Origin: Clostridiales bacterium
GTDB lineage: Bacteria; Bacillota; Clostridia; DUOD01
Reading direction: 5' to 3'
Assembly (NCBI GenBank): GCA_012838995.1
Contig: DUOD01000065.1
Coordinates: forward strand, 1 to 64,000
Length of the DNA: 64,000 bases
The notes beneath the pieces were generated by a model, which worked only from the letters and a program-made list of their open reading frames with translations, had not been told where the DNA came from and ran no database searches. A program made the position numbers and the translations under genes. Shown here piece after piece: positions 1 to 9,527 of this stretch. The stretch's first letter is position 1. Every line of letters begins with the position of its first letter.

Positions 1-2
1 AG

Positions 3-257
3 GTTTCGGAGATCAAGGAAGGCAACATTAGCGATGAGGAATTGGAATTTTCAAAGAAAACCCTTGTAACCCACCTCAAGAATGCAACGGACAGTCCTGC
101 CATGCTAATGGATTATTATTTGGGAAACAGTATAAAAGGTGTTGATATGAGTATTTCATCCTTTATTGATAGAATAAAACAGGTGGATAAGGAGCAGGTG
201 AGAAAGGCGGCAGATGCGGTGAAACTGGACACCGTTTATTTCCTTACCAATAACTAG
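3..257 (+). CDS. yfmF: C-terminal end of an M16-family peptidase-like protein (YfmF-type), truncated by the window edge
   Basis: Only the last 84 codons are inside the window; the frame is open back to base 3. The fragment ends in a helix-rich stretch typical of the C-terminal half of M16 (insulinase-like) peptidases, with a region around VRKAADAVKLDTVYFL that matches the last helix and strand of that fold. It lies 15 nt before a second M16 gene that carries the zinc motif. This is the usual arrangement of the YfmF/YfmH pair, in which YfmF is the partner without the catalytic site. In Bacillus the pair has been linked to processing needed for elongation factor P modification. Family membership is inferred partly from the neighbour because the N-terminal domain is missing here. 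Confidence 0.65.
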   Translation, partial: VSEIKEGNISDEELEFSKKTLVTHLKNATDSPAMLMDYYLGNSIKGVDMSISSFIDRIKQVDKEQVRKAADAVKLDTVYFLTNN

Positions 258-272
258 AAAGAAGGGGTATGT

Positions 273-1562
273 TTGATTAAGACATTTAAAAACGATGTTA
301 TAGGAGAAGTTTTGTATCATACTGCTTTGACAAACGGCTTGAGGATGTATGTAATACCCAAAAAGGGATATGCAAGGAAATACGCCGTATATGCAACCAA
401 ATACGGATCCATTGACAATGAGTTTAGGGCAGACAACGAAAAACAACCGACGAAAGTTCCCGATGGGATAGCCCATTTTCTCGAGCATAAGTTATTTGAA
501 GAAGAAAAGGGCAACATTTTTAACGAATTTTCAAAACTGGGCGCCCAGCCCAATGCATACACCAACTTTACCACAACGGCCTATTTGTTTTATACTACAG
601 ACAACTTTTTGGAAAGTCTTAATTTGTTGCTTAATTTCGTTTCGCGGCCTTATTTTACCGATGAAAATGTAAATAAAGAAAAGGGTATAATAGCACAGGA
701 AATACGTATGTACCATGATAATCCAAATTGGAGGGTTTATTTTAACCTGTTGAAGGCGCTGTATAAAAATCATCCCGTCAGGATAGACATTGCCGGCACC
801 ATTGAGTCCATTAACAGCATAGATAAGGATATGCTGTACAAATGTTACAAGACATTTTACAATCCCTCCAACATGGTTTTAGCCATAGTAGGAGATGTCG
901 ACCCGGACAGGGTTTTTAAAGAAACCGAGGATATAATTAAACGTTTGGATTTACCCTCCAGTACAAGGATAGAAAGGTTGTATCCCGGCGAGCCCTATGA
1001 TGTGAACAAAGGAAGGATACAAGAAACAATGGAGGTTTCCACTCCTTTGTTTGCCATTGGCTTCAAGGAAAGGAATACCGGCGTAAAGGGAAAGGAATTA
1101 ATGGAAAGGGATATAATTACAAATATTTGCTTGGATCTATTGATAGGTAAAAGTTCCAGATTATATAATAAATTATATGACCAAGGCTTGATAAACGAAA
1201 CCTTTGAAAAGGGATATTCCGGCCAGGTGGAATATGGCTTTTCCATGATAGCCGGCGAAAGCTCGGATCCCCAAAGGGTGGTGGCGGCGGTAATGGACGA
1301 AATAAATCTTATGAACAAAGAAGGTTTGGACGATGATTATTTTAACAGGATAAAGAAAAAACATTTTGGCCGATTTTTGAGTTACTTTAATTCCATAGAG
1401 TTTATTGCATCGAATTTTATAGATTCCGTATTTAAGGATATAAATATGCTGGAATACCTACAGGCTATCCAGGATATGGATCTGGATAGGGTACAACAGC
1501 GTTTTGCCGAACATTTTAACACGCATAATTTTGCCACGTCTATAATAGAGGCTAAAAAGTAG
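273..1562 (+). CDS. yfmH: M16-family zinc peptidase, YfmH-type
   Basis: The 429-residue protein has the inverted zinc-binding motif HxxEH at residues 68-72 (H68-F-L-E71-H72), with the further glutamate expected about 75 residues later, in the KEKGIIAQEIRMYHDNP region. The length fits a single M16 unit with two tandem alpha-beta domains. The TTG start at 273 follows a good AAAGAAGGGG ribosome site. The upstream partner lacks visible zinc ligands, so this is likely the catalytic half of a heterodimer. The gene is 11 nt from lgt, so the two are probably co-transcribed. In Bacillus subtilis the YfmF/YfmH proteins are associated with EF-P 5-aminopentanol modification; that role is inferred for this organism. 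Confidence 0.88.
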   Translation: MIKTFKNDVIGEVLYHTALTNGLRMYVIPKKGYARKYAVYATKYGSIDNEFRADNEKQPTKVPDGIAHFLEHKLFEEEKGNIFNEFSKLGAQPNAYTNFTTTAYLFYTTDNFLESLNLLLNFVSRPYFTDENVNKEKGIIAQEIRMYHDNPNWRVYFNLLKALYKNHPVRIDIAGTIESINSIDKDMLYKCYKTFYNPSNMVLAIVGDVDPDRVFKETEDIIKRLDLPSSTRIERLYPGEPYDVNKGRIQETMEVSTPLFAIGFKERNTGVKGKELMERDIITNICLDLLIGKSSRLYNKLYDQGLINETFEKGYSGQVEYGFSMIAGESSDPQRVVAAVMDEINLMNKEGLDDDYFNRIKKKHFGRFLSYFNSIEFIASNFIDSVFKDINMLEYLQAIQDMDLDRVQQRFAEHFNTHNFATSIIEAKK

Positions 1563-1573
1563 GGGGGATAATT

Positions 1574-2344
1574 TTGAGCAAAATCGCATTTGAAATTTTC
1601 GGCATACCCGTTGCATGGTATGGAATATTAATTGCCTTAGGGATATTGATAGGTATAATATTGGCCCTTTTGGATACAAAAAGAAGAGGGTTAAACCCCG
1701 AAACATTGGTGGATTTTTTATTGATTTTAATCCCGGTGGCCATAGTAGGGGCAAGGCTTTATTACGTGTTATTTAAACTGGATTATTATTTAAAATATCC
1801 AAAGGAAATCTTTGCAACATGGCATGGCGGCCTGGCCATTTACGGAGGAGTGCTTGCCGGTATTATAGCTGCCATAATATTTGCACGGGCCAGGAAGATA
1901 AGTTTTTGGACCCTGGCGGATATACTTTCTCCCAGTTTGATTTTTGGACAGGCCATAGGCAGGTGGGGGAACTTTATCAACCAGGAAGCCTATGGATATG
2001 AAGTGACCAACAAGGCTCTGCAATGGTTTCCCTTTGCCGTTAATATAGACGGCAGGTGGCATTTGGCCACGTTCTTCTATGAGTCGGCCTGGAATTTTAT
2101 AGTCTTTGCCTTTTTAATGTGGTACAAAAAGAAGACGGATATACCGGGCAGGATATTTATTTGTTATTTAGGACTGTACGGAATAGGAAGATTTTTTATT
2201 GAAGGATTGAGGACTGACAGCCTTATGTGGGGGCCCTTAAGGGTATCCCAGGTATTAAGCGCCGTTTTGGTTGCATTTTCAGTTATATATATTTTGATTC
2301 AGCAAAGGCAAAGAAAACAAAGGGACAAAGAAAAAGAAGCGTAA
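1574..2344 (+). CDS. lgt: Prolipoprotein diacylglyceryl transferase Lgt
   Basis: Lgt moves the diacylglyceryl group of phosphatidylglycerol onto the lipobox cysteine of prelipoproteins at the cytoplasmic membrane. The 256-residue product is polytopic (about seven hydrophobic segments). It carries the Lgt signature GRWGNFINQEAYG near residues 130-142, an upstream WHGGLAIYGG segment and the late motif RFFIEGLRTDSL. The TTG start at 1574 follows an AGGGGGG ribosome site and reads MSKIAFEIFGIPVAWYG. A rho-independent terminator overlaps its stop codon, which separates it from the mraZ promoter downstream. Length and motifs are normal for the family. Confidence 0.95.
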   Translation: MSKIAFEIFGIPVAWYGILIALGILIGIILALLDTKRRGLNPETLVDFLLILIPVAIVGARLYYVLFKLDYYLKYPKEIFATWHGGLAIYGGVLAGIIAAIIFARARKISFWTLADILSPSLIFGQAIGRWGNFINQEAYGYEVTNKALQWFPFAVNIDGRWHLATFFYESAWNFIVFAFLMWYKKKTDIPGRIFICYLGLYGIGRFFIEGLRTDSLMWGPLRVSQVLSAVLVAFSVIYILIQQRQRKQRDKEKEA

Positions 2345-2358
2345 ATGCTTCTTTTTTT
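2331..2358 (+). terminator. Rho-independent terminator of lgt
   Basis: AAAAAGAAGC, a 6-nt loop, then GCTTCTTTTTTT. The stem begins inside the last lgt codons and the stop codon sits in the loop. Confidence 0.8.
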
Positions 2359-2470
2359 ATTGCCATTTTTTAGCCAAGGAAAAACAAAATATTTTAACAA
2401 TAAAGGTATCTTGCTCAAGATATTGGGTTTTGTTAGTACATAAGCACTAATTAATAATTTTTTTTATCAA

Positions 2471-2499
2471 TTGCAGGAATTTACTAATTAATATAGAAT
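2471..2499 (+). promoter_or_regulatory. Candidate sigma-A promoter of the mraZ/dcw operon
   Basis: TTGCAG at 2471-2476 and TAGAAT at 2494-2499 are 17 nt apart. The predicted start lies around 2506, just before the MraZ boxes. The -10 matches 5 of 6 consensus bases and the -35 is weak. A perfect 7-bp inverted repeat (2407-2413 and 2416-2422) lies upstream. Confidence 0.45.
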
Positions 2500-2510
2500 A
2501 AGTAATGAAA

Positions 2511-2557
2511 GTGGTATAAAGTGGTGGAAAGTGGTGGACAAGTCCGAAATGGGGTGG
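2511..2557. promoter_or_regulatory. MraZ-box direct repeats (mraZ operator)
   Basis: GTGGT occurs at 2511, 2521 and 2531, exactly one helical turn apart, followed by a related GGGTGGG copy near 2552. MraZ is known to bind tandem GTGG[A/T]G-type repeats with about 10-bp periodicity upstream of its own gene. The array lies between the putative transcription start and the mraZ start codon, as expected for autorepression. Confidence 0.75.
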
Positions 2558-2561
2558 GCAA

Positions 2562-2993
2562 GTGTTAATAGGAGAATTCCAACATACGATTGATGTCAAG
2601 GGTCGTTTAATTATGCCCGCAAGGTTTAGGGATGAACTGGGAGATGCCTTTGTTTTGACAAAGGGTCTTGATAATTGTTTGTTCATTTACCCCAAAACAG
2701 AATGGCAAGTAGTCCAGGCAAAACTGAAGGCCCTACCCCTGACCAACAAAGATGCCAGAGCCTTTGTGAGATTTTTCTTCTCCGGGGCGACAGAATGCGA
2801 AACCGATAAACAGGGAAGGGTATTAATACCTTCCAATTTGAGAGAACACGCCAGGCTGGAGAAGGATGTTGTGATAATAGGCGTGGCCAACCGGGCCGAA
2901 ATTTGGAGCAAAGAACTTTGGGACGCCTATAACAGCAATCCTAACCTAAGCTATGACGAAATAGCTGAGAAGATGGAAGAGTTAGGCATATGA
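2562..2993 (+). CDS. mraZ: Transcriptional regulator MraZ
   Basis: MraZ is a ring-forming AbrB-like DNA-binding protein that controls the dcw cluster. The 143-residue product has the two SpoVT-AbrB swapped-hairpin repeats, the first around [16 protein letters not shown] (residues 8-23) and the second around [16 protein letters not shown] (about residues 77-92). The GTG start at 2562 gives [11 protein letters not shown], matching the conserved N terminus. It is the first gene of the cluster and is preceded by its own boxes at 2511-2557. There is a 28-nt gap to rsmH, so co-transcription is very likely. Confidence 0.95.
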   Translation: MLIGEFQHTIDVKGRLIMPARFRDELGDAFVLTKGLDNCLFIYPKTEWQVVQAKLKALPLTNKDARAFVRFFFSGATECETDKQGRVLIPSNLREHARLEKDVVIIGVANRAEIWSKELWDAYNSNPNLSYDEIAEKMEELGI

Positions 2994-3021
2994 CAGGGTT
3001 ATTAATTTAAAGGAGCATATA

Positions 3022-3957
3022 ATGGAAATAACGCACACGCCGGTTTTATTGGAGGAAAGCATAGATTATTTAAATATCCGACCGGACGGTATTTATATAG
3101 ACGGCACCCTGGGCGGAGCAGGGCATTCCGTTGAAATTTGCCAAAGGCTTAGTCCTAAGGGCATGCTTATAGGCATAGACAGGGATGAACATGCAATAAC
3201 CATTGCCAAAAAAAGGTTAAAGGACGCAAAAGCCAATGTCAATATACACCGTGGAAACTATGTAGACATTCCACAAATACTTAAAGGCATGAATATCGAC
3301 AGAGTAGACGGAATTTTATTGGATCTAGGCGTATCATCCTTTCAATTGGACGACAGCCAAAGGGGATTCAGTTACCACGAAAACGCTCCTTTGGACATGA
3401 GAATGGACACCGGTCAAAAACTAACCGCTCAAGATGTGGTAAATACATACAGTCAAAGGGACCTAACGAGGATTATCAGGGAATACGGTGAGGAGCGCTG
3501 GGCTTCCAGAATCAGCGAGTTTATCGTAAAAAACAGGAAGATCCGGCCAATAACCCACACCCTACAACTGGTGGAAATAATAAAACAAGCAATACCCGTA
3601 TCGGCAAGAAGAGGGGGTCCCCATCCTGCACGTAGAACTTTCCAGGCCATAAGAATAGAGGTTAACAAAGAACTTGAACTGCTAAGACAAGCTGTTGACA
3701 ATGCAATAAAAGTACTAAAACCCAAAGGCCGGCTTTGTATCATAACCTTTCATTCCTTAGAGGATAGAATAGTCAAGAATGCTTATAAGGATAATCAACA
3801 TCCTTGTAAGTGCCCGCCCCAGTGGCCGGTGTGCATGTGTAGTGAGAAACCTTTGATAAAAATAATAACCAAAAAACCCATACTACCCAAATCTGAAGAA
3901 ATAAAACATAACCCCAGGTCAAGGAGTGCAAAGCTCAGGGTATGCGAGAAAATTTGA
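3022..3957 (+). CDS. rsmH: 16S rRNA (cytosine-1402 N4) methyltransferase RsmH
   Basis: RsmH (MraW) methylates N4 of C1402 in the ribosomal P site using S-adenosylmethionine. The 311-residue protein starts with [17 protein letters not shown] and shows the SAM-binding [13 protein letters not shown] near residues 29-41. It also has the conserved [11 protein letters not shown] and [16 protein letters not shown] blocks, the [12 protein letters not shown] segment and a C-terminal [10 protein letters not shown]. All are diagnostic for the family. The ATG follows AAAGGAG. It occupies its standard place between mraZ and ftsL. Confidence 0.97.
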   Translation: MEITHTPVLLEESIDYLNIRPDGIYIDGTLGGAGHSVEICQRLSPKGMLIGIDRDEHAITIAKKRLKDAKANVNIHRGNYVDIPQILKGMNIDRVDGILLDLGVSSFQLDDSQRGFSYHENAPLDMRMDTGQKLTAQDVVNTYSQRDLTRIIREYGEERWASRISEFIVKNRKIRPITHTLQLVEIIKQAIPVSARRGGPHPARRTFQAIRIEVNKELELLRQAVDNAIKVLKPKGRLCIITFHSLEDRIVKNAYKDNQHPCKCPPQWPVCMCSEKPLIKIITKKPILPKSEEIKHNPRSRSAKLRVCEKI

Positions 3958-3989
3958 AATGTTCTAAAATGGGAAGAAGGTGAATAAAT

Positions 3990-4469
3990 TTGTTAGTGAC
4001 GGGAGAAAGAAAACATAGTAGTTACCCGGTATCCGGCAACGTTGCCTACAAGGAAGTGGTAATAAGAAAACCGCAGCAAATAAAGCGTAGGGCTAAAAGA
4101 CCTAAAAAAAGATGGAAACCTTTGCTGTTGGTTTTTGCTGCATTGATAATGTGCTGTTTTATAATCATGAGGTATACCCAGGCGGAAGCTTTGAATCACG
4201 AAATAATCACGCTGGAAAAAGAACTTGACCAACTTCAAAGGGAAAATGAACTGTTAAATGTTGATCTAATGTACAAAAAGGATCTTACATATATTGAAGA
4301 ATACGCAAGGGAAAAACTGGGTATGGATTATCCCACAGAGGAACAGATAGTATATATTCAAGTACCCGAAAATGATGACAGGGTAGACACCGATAGAGAG
4401 GTAGCATCGGCTGAACCCGTCAACCGGGATCAGGGTATCTTAAGTCTGCTGGCCAAGTTTCTTGACTAA
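3990..4469 (+). CDS. ftsL: FtsL/DivIC-type septum protein
   Basis: This is a small bitopic division protein that forms the FtsL-DivIC-DivIB complex and activates septal peptidoglycan synthesis. It has 159 residues: a basic cytoplasmic N terminus, one membrane segment at about residues 44-61, then an extracytoplasmic leucine-zipper-like coiled coil (about 62-100) and a YAREKLGMDYPTEEQIVYI motif typical of septum formation initiators. The TTG start at 3990 follows GAAGAAGGTG. The sequence itself is weakly conserved; assignment rests on topology and its place between rsmH and the PASTA penicillin-binding protein. Confidence 0.85.
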   Translation: MLVTGERKHSSYPVSGNVAYKEVVIRKPQQIKRRAKRPKKRWKPLLLVFAALIMCCFIIMRYTQAEALNHEIITLEKELDQLQRENELLNVDLMYKKDLTYIEEYAREKLGMDYPTEEQIVYIQVPENDDRVDTDREVASAEPVNRDQGILSLLAKFLD

Positions 4470-4502
4470 TACCCTTTGAGCAGCGTAGGGGGGTTAATAT
4501 AA

Positions 4503-6626
4503 TTGACGACAACCGGTATTACATCCAAAAAACGTTTAGTCTTTTTTTTATTTTTTTTGATTGCGGTATTTATAATTCTAATCGTAAGGCTTGGCTGGAT
4601 ACAGATTTATCAAGGTGCAGAACTTAAAAAGATGGCCCAGCAGAACTGGACAAGGGACCTCATGGTAACGCCTAAAAGGGGCTTAATACTTGACAGAAAC
4701 GGGAAGGTGCTTGCCAAAAGTGCCAGTGCCGATACCGTAGCATTAAGGCCTAACCAGATTGAGGACCCCGAAGAATTGGCAAGAAAATTGTCTCCCATTT
4801 TAGACATTGACGCAGAAGTAATTTTAAAAAAGGCTACCGACAAAAGCAAGTCCGAAATATGGTTGGCAAGACAGATAACCAGGGAACAATCAAATAAAAT
4901 AAGACAATTACAACTTAAAGGGGTAGCCTTTACCGAAGAAAGCAAAAGATGTTATCCAAATAAGAACTTTGCTTCCCATATACTGGGGTTCACCGGGATA
5001 GACGGCCAGGGTTTGGATGGAATAGAGATAAAATTTGATGAAGAGCTAAGGGGTACTCCGGGCAAGATTGAAACGGAAACCGACGCATTGGGAAGAAAAA
5101 TTCCCTTTAGCACCGATAAATATATACCGCCCCGGGACGGTTATGACCTGGTATTGACAATTGACGAGGTTATTCAGCATTTCGCGGAAAAGGCTGCCGA
5201 GAATGCCCTTATCGAAAACAAAGCAAAAAGCGTGACTGCCGTTGTTATGGATCCCAATACCGGTGAGATTTTGGCCATGGCCAGCAAGCCGGATTATGAT
5301 CCAAATGAATTTCCGCCCAAGTCGGCAAAAACATGGCAGGAAGTTCAGGCATTGACGCGGAACTTTGCCGTTTCCGGTGCCTATGAACCGGGTTCCACAT
5401 TTAAAATAATTACGGCGGCGGCTGCCCTTGAAGAAGGCGCCGTAAAGCCCAATGAAACCCTCAATTGTAATGGTTACAAAGTGGTAGACGGACAGAGAAT
5501 AAGATGTTGGCGATCGTATAATCCCCATGGTCCCCAAACCTTCGTGGAGGGGGTACAAAATTCATGCAACCCGGTTTTTATGGAGCTTGCCGAGAGATTG
5601 GGTCCGGATACTTTTTATAAATACATAAGGAATTTCGGGTTCGGCAAAAATACGGGAATACAACTGCCCGGAGAGACACCGGGTATCGTTATGAATCAAG
5701 CAAACGTAAAACCTGTGGACCTGGCCAGGATTTCCTTCGGCCAGGCGATAGCCGTGTCTCCCATACAATTGATAACAGCTGTTAGCGCTGTTGCCAACGG
5801 CGGATATCTAATGCAGCCGACAATAGTTAAAGAATTAAGGGATAAAGAAGGCAATGTGGTGGAGGAATACAAACCCGAGGTCATAAGGCAAGTGATTTCC
5901 GAAGAAACATCTGATATAATGAGGGATATACTCGAATCGGTGGTCTCCGAAGGTTCCGGGAGACATGCCTATATAGAAGGGTATAAGGTGGCAGGTAAAA
6001 CCGGAACGGCCCAAAAATATGAAAAGGGTGTTGTTTCCAGGGATAAGCATGTAGCATCCTTTATAGCCTTTGCACCGGCCGACCATCCAAAGATTGCGGT
6101 GTTGGTTGTAATAGACGAACCGGGAGTGGTGCCTTATTATGGAGGTACCATTGCAGCGCCGGTCGTGAAGCAAATCATGGCCGATACCTTTAAATATCTT
6201 AACATTCCGCCGGAAATTGAAAAAAAGGATCAGGCTGAAGAAAAAAAAGTTACCGTTCCGGAGGTAAGGGGGTTGACCTTACAGGAAGCCATTGATAAAT
6301 TAGATGAAGTGGGGCTGCAATATTTAATAGACGGTACCGGTGCGATAGTGACTGACCAAACGCCCAAACCCCAGGCGACTGTCAGTGACAAATCCATAGT
6401 GTTGTTGTATTTAGAAGATGACGACCAAGCCCAAAGCCAGCCGGAAGGAATACAGGTTCCCGACCTTACGGGTATGTCCATGAGGGAAGCCAACAATACC
6501 GTCGCGGCTATGGGTCTGAGGATAAAAATAAACGGAAGCGGAGTTGTCGTAGGGCAAACACCCGAACCGGGAACAACGGTAAGTCCCGGTGATTTGATTG
6601 AGGTTTACTTGGAAGCGCCCCAGTAA
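4503..6626 (+). CDS. Class B penicillin-binding protein with two PASTA domains (PBP2B/SpoVD-type)
   Basis: This is a septal or spore-cortex peptidoglycan transpeptidase anchored by one N-terminal membrane segment (about residues 10-32). The 707-residue product has a PBP dimerisation domain (about 50-220) and then a transpeptidase domain. That domain shows the catalytic SxxK at 298-301 (STFK), SxN at 354-356 (SCN) and KTG at 499-501. Two PASTA domains follow, at about 582-645 and 647-707, each with a VPxxxG(L/M)xxxEA pattern. Clostridia often carry one gene here that could serve division (PBP2B) or sporulation (SpoVD), and the sequence does not decide which. The next gene begins after 58 nt. 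Confidence 0.93.
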   Translation: MTTTGITSKKRLVFFLFFLIAVFIILIVRLGWIQIYQGAELKKMAQQNWTRDLMVTPKRGLILDRNGKVLAKSASADTVALRPNQIEDPEELARKLSPILDIDAEVILKKATDKSKSEIWLARQITREQSNKIRQLQLKGVAFTEESKRCYPNKNFASHILGFTGIDGQGLDGIEIKFDEELRGTPGKIETETDALGRKIPFSTDKYIPPRDGYDLVLTIDEVIQHFAEKAAENALIENKAKSVTAVVMDPNTGEILAMASKPDYDPNEFPPKSAKTWQEVQALTRNFAVSGAYEPGSTFKIITAAAALEEGAVKPNETLNCNGYKVVDGQRIRCWRSYNPHGPQTFVEGVQNSCNPVFMELAERLGPDTFYKYIRNFGFGKNTGIQLPGETPGIVMNQANVKPVDLARISFGQAIAVSPIQLITAVSAVANGGYLMQPTIVKELRDKEGNVVEEYKPEVIRQVISEETSDIMRDILESVVSEGSGRHAYIEGYKVAGKTGTAQKYEKGVVSRDKHVASFIAFAPADHPKIAVLVVIDEPGVVPYYGGTIAAPVVKQIMADTFKYLNIPPEIEKKDQAEEKKVTVPEVRGLTLQEAIDKLDEVGLQYLIDGTGAIVTDQTPKPQATVSDKSIVLLYLEDDDQAQSQPEGIQVPDLTGMSMREANNTVAAMGLRIKINGSGVVVGQTPEPGTTVSPGDLIEVYLEAPQ

Positions 6627-6684
6627 GTAAAGTATAACTTTACCATATAAAGTTAATACTATAATAAAAGCCGGAGGAAAAGTA

Positions 6685-8172
6685 ATGCTTTTGAAAGATA
6701 TATTGAGGGATTTGCCCAACTATCAAATAGATGGGTCCCTCGATTTTGATGTAAAAAACATATATTACGATTCCCGTCGGGTGACACAGGACTCTCTTTT
6801 TATTTGTATACAAGGTTTGGAATTTGACGGCCATAATTTCATTGACCAGGCCGTACAAAAGGGTGCCAGGGTTATTGTGGCCAACCAAGGCAGGGACATA
6901 CATACCCCTGCCGGTGTAAATGTTGTATATGTACCCGACACCAGAAGGGCCATGGCGGATATTTCCAAGGCCTTTTACGGCAACCCCGGCGCAAAGTTAA
7001 GGCTGATGGGCGTTACCGGTACCAACGGCAAAACCACAACCACCTATATGGTAAAAGCCATACTGGATGTAGCGGGCGGTAAAAACGCCCTTTTGGGTAC
7101 CATTAACAATATTATAGGTAACAGAGTAATAAAAACCGAAATGACCACCCCGGAATCCATGGATCTTCAAAGATTGTTGAGGCTTATGGTGGATGAAGGG
7201 GTGCAAAACGCCATTATGGAAGTATCCTCCCATTCCCTGGAAATGGGACGGGTGGAGGGATGCCATTTCGATGTAGGGGTATTCACCAACATTACCCAGG
7301 ATCATTTGGATTTTCATAAGACCTTTGATAATTATCTGAAGGCAAAGATTAAGCTGTTTGAAAAAAGCAAAAATGCGGCTATAAATATCGACGATCCAAA
7401 CAGCGGCACCATCATAAAAAATGTTCGGTGCGATGTCACTACCTATGGCATCGATAAAAAAGCCGATGTATATGCTAAAGATATAGTTACAAGCAATGAG
7501 GGTACGCGCTTTACCCTGGTATCGTCCGGAGGGCAAAGGTCCATATCCCTGAAAATCCCAGGGATGTTTAGTGTATATAATGCTTTAGCGGCAACCGCAT
7601 GTTGTAATATAATAGGTATAGACATGGATACGATAAAGTTGGGCCTGGAAAACATTCCCGATATCCCCGGCAGATTCCAGACCGTAAATGCAGGTCAGCC
7701 CTATACCGTTATAATAGATTATGCCCATACCCCCGACGGTCTTGAAAATGTACTGAAGACCATTAAGGGGTTTGCCGAGGGGAATATCATAACGGTCTTT
7801 GGATGCGGAGGGGATCGGGATGCCACCAAAAGACCGATAATGGGTAGGGTGGCCGGACAATATAGCGATATATGCATACTGACTTCTGACAATCCCAGGA
7901 GCGAGGAGCCCCTTGATATCATAAAGGATATAGAAAAGGGAATTACGGAGACGAAATGTTTGTACAGGTCCATTGAAAACAGAAGAGAGGCAATAAGGGA
8001 AGCTTTGGCCATTGCCAAGGAAAAGGACGTAGTACTTATTGCCGGTAAGGGCCACGAAACATACCAGATTATCAAGGATAAGACCATACATTTTGATGAC
8101 CGTGAAGTGGTAAAAGAGCTATTAGAGGGGGAACTATGTCGTGGAAAGAATGACTGTACAGGAAATTGCTGA
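6685..8172 (+). CDS. murE: UDP-MurNAc-tripeptide synthetase MurE (meso-DAP-adding)
   Basis: MurE is an ATP-dependent ligase that adds the third amino acid to UDP-MurNAc-L-Ala-D-Glu. The 495-residue protein shows the Mur-ligase ATP loop GTNGKTT at about 112-118. It also has DNPR at residues 402-405 followed by SEEP, the sequence motif that recognises meso-diaminopimelate rather than lysine. The ATG start follows GCCGGAGGAAAAGT. Its last 32 nt overlap murF, which indicates translational coupling. Length and motif spacing are normal. Confidence 0.97.
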   Translation: MLLKDILRDLPNYQIDGSLDFDVKNIYYDSRRVTQDSLFICIQGLEFDGHNFIDQAVQKGARVIVANQGRDIHTPAGVNVVYVPDTRRAMADISKAFYGNPGAKLRLMGVTGTNGKTTTTYMVKAILDVAGGKNALLGTINNIIGNRVIKTEMTTPESMDLQRLLRLMVDEGVQNAIMEVSSHSLEMGRVEGCHFDVGVFTNITQDHLDFHKTFDNYLKAKIKLFEKSKNAAINIDDPNSGTIIKNVRCDVTTYGIDKKADVYAKDIVTSNEGTRFTLVSSGGQRSISLKIPGMFSVYNALAATACCNIIGIDMDTIKLGLENIPDIPGRFQTVNAGQPYTVIIDYAHTPDGLENVLKTIKGFAEGNIITVFGCGGDRDATKRPIMGRVAGQYSDICILTSDNPRSEEPLDIIKDIEKGITETKCLYRSIENRREAIREALAIAKEKDVVLIAGKGHETYQIIKDKTIHFDDREVVKELLEGELCRGKNDCTGNC

Positions 8173-9526
8173 GGCTGTACAGGGTCAAATACAGTTTAGC
8201 ATACCCGGTGCCCGGGTAACCGGTGTATCGATAGACAGCAGAACAGTAAACAAAGGGGATTTGTTTATTGCCATTAAAGGCCAAAGATATGACGGCCATG
8301 ACTTTATAAAAAATGCCGTTAAAAACGGTGCTGTTTGCGTATTAAGCGAGAAAGAGATACAGCCATTGGAAAACTGCAGCGGTGTTACAGTCGAGGATAC
8401 CGCCCATGCCCTAAAGGCATTGGCAAAACACTATCGTAGAAAATTCGACGTTAAGGTGGTTGCAGTTACGGGGAGCACCGGCAAAACCACGACTAAGGAT
8501 ATGATAGCCCATGTACTGTCTTCCCATTTCAATGTAATGAAAACCGTAGGTAATTATAACAATGAAATCGGGCTGCCCCTTACGGTTTTTAATATAAATC
8601 CTAAACATGAGATACTGGTATTGGAAATGGGAATGAGCGGTTTTGGGGAAATCGCAGCCCTTACCGATATAGCCATGCCCGATATCGCGGTAATTACGAA
8701 CATTGGAGTGGCCCATATAGAAAACCTGGGCAGCCAGGATAACATATTAAAGGCAAAGACTGAAATCTTTAATAGTTTTACCGATGAAGGACTGGCAGTA
8801 TTAAACGGCGACGATAGGTATTTGCTTACCCTAAGGGATAAGTATCATTTTGATAAGATATATTTTAGCATAAAGACTAAGCAAGCGGGTTTTATTAATG
8901 CCTACGACATAAAAAGCACCCAAGGCGGTATAAGCTTTAAAGTTGATATATTGGGTAAGGGCGAGCAAATTAACATTCCGGTACCGGGTGAGCATAACAT
9001 CTACAACGCCCTGGCAGCAATAGCGGTAGCTATACATCTTGGGGTACCGGCACATAAAATGAAACATGCCCTGGGCAGTGTAACCGCGAACAAGGGAAGA
9101 ATGAACATTATTACCACCGATGACGGCCTGAAAATTATAGACGATTGCTACAATGCCAATCCGGATTCCATGGCAGCCGCCATCAGGGTCCTTGCCGACA
9201 TAGGCAAGGGAAGAAGGATAGCGGTATTGGGGGATATGTTGGAATTGGGCGATTACAGTGAACGGGGTCATAGATATATAGGCCGGATAGCAAAGGAAGA
9301 GTCGGTGGACATTTTGATTTGTGTGGGACAGCAGGCTGTATTCATAGGCCGTGAGGCAGCGCAGCAGGGGATGCCGGACAGTCATATAGAATATTTCGAC
9401 AAAAATAAGCAAGCCGTTGAATATTTAAAAAGCATGGTAAAACCCGGCGATACTATATTGATTAAAGGATCCAGGGGCATGGGAATGGAAGAAATTTTAA
9501 GCGGTATACTAGAGGGGAGAAAATGA
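8141..9526 (+). CDS. murF: UDP-MurNAc-pentapeptide synthetase MurF
   Basis: MurF adds D-Ala-D-Ala to the UDP-MurNAc tripeptide. The 461-residue protein has the ATP loop GSTGKTTTKD near residues 110-119, the conserved EMGMSGFGEI and ITNIGVAHIE blocks, and the C-terminal DDCYNANPDSM segment. The GTG start at 8141 has AGAGGGGGAAC upstream and lies inside the end of murE. A second candidate, the ATG at 8150, would shorten the protein by three residues. The stop is immediately followed by mraY, whose ATG begins 2 nt later. Confidence 0.96.
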   Translation: MERMTVQEIAEAVQGQIQFSIPGARVTGVSIDSRTVNKGDLFIAIKGQRYDGHDFIKNAVKNGAVCVLSEKEIQPLENCSGVTVEDTAHALKALAKHYRRKFDVKVVAVTGSTGKTTTKDMIAHVLSSHFNVMKTVGNYNNEIGLPLTVFNINPKHEILVLEMGMSGFGEIAALTDIAMPDIAVITNIGVAHIENLGSQDNILKAKTEIFNSFTDEGLAVLNGDDRYLLTLRDKYHFDKIYFSIKTKQAGFINAYDIKSTQGGISFKVDILGKGEQINIPVPGEHNIYNALAAIAVAIHLGVPAHKMKHALGSVTANKGRMNIITTDDGLKIIDDCYNANPDSMAAAIRVLADIGKGRRIAVLGDMLELGDYSERGHRYIGRIAKEESVDILICVGQQAVFIGREAAQQGMPDSHIEYFDKNKQAVEYLKSMVKPGDTILIKGSRGMGMEEILSGILEGRK

Positions 9527-9527
9527 G

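Noticed and set aside
2407-2422. TATCTTG-CT-CAAGATA inverted repeat as a terminator
   Set aside because: No T-tract follows and lgt already has a terminator at 2331; kept only as an unexplained repeat.
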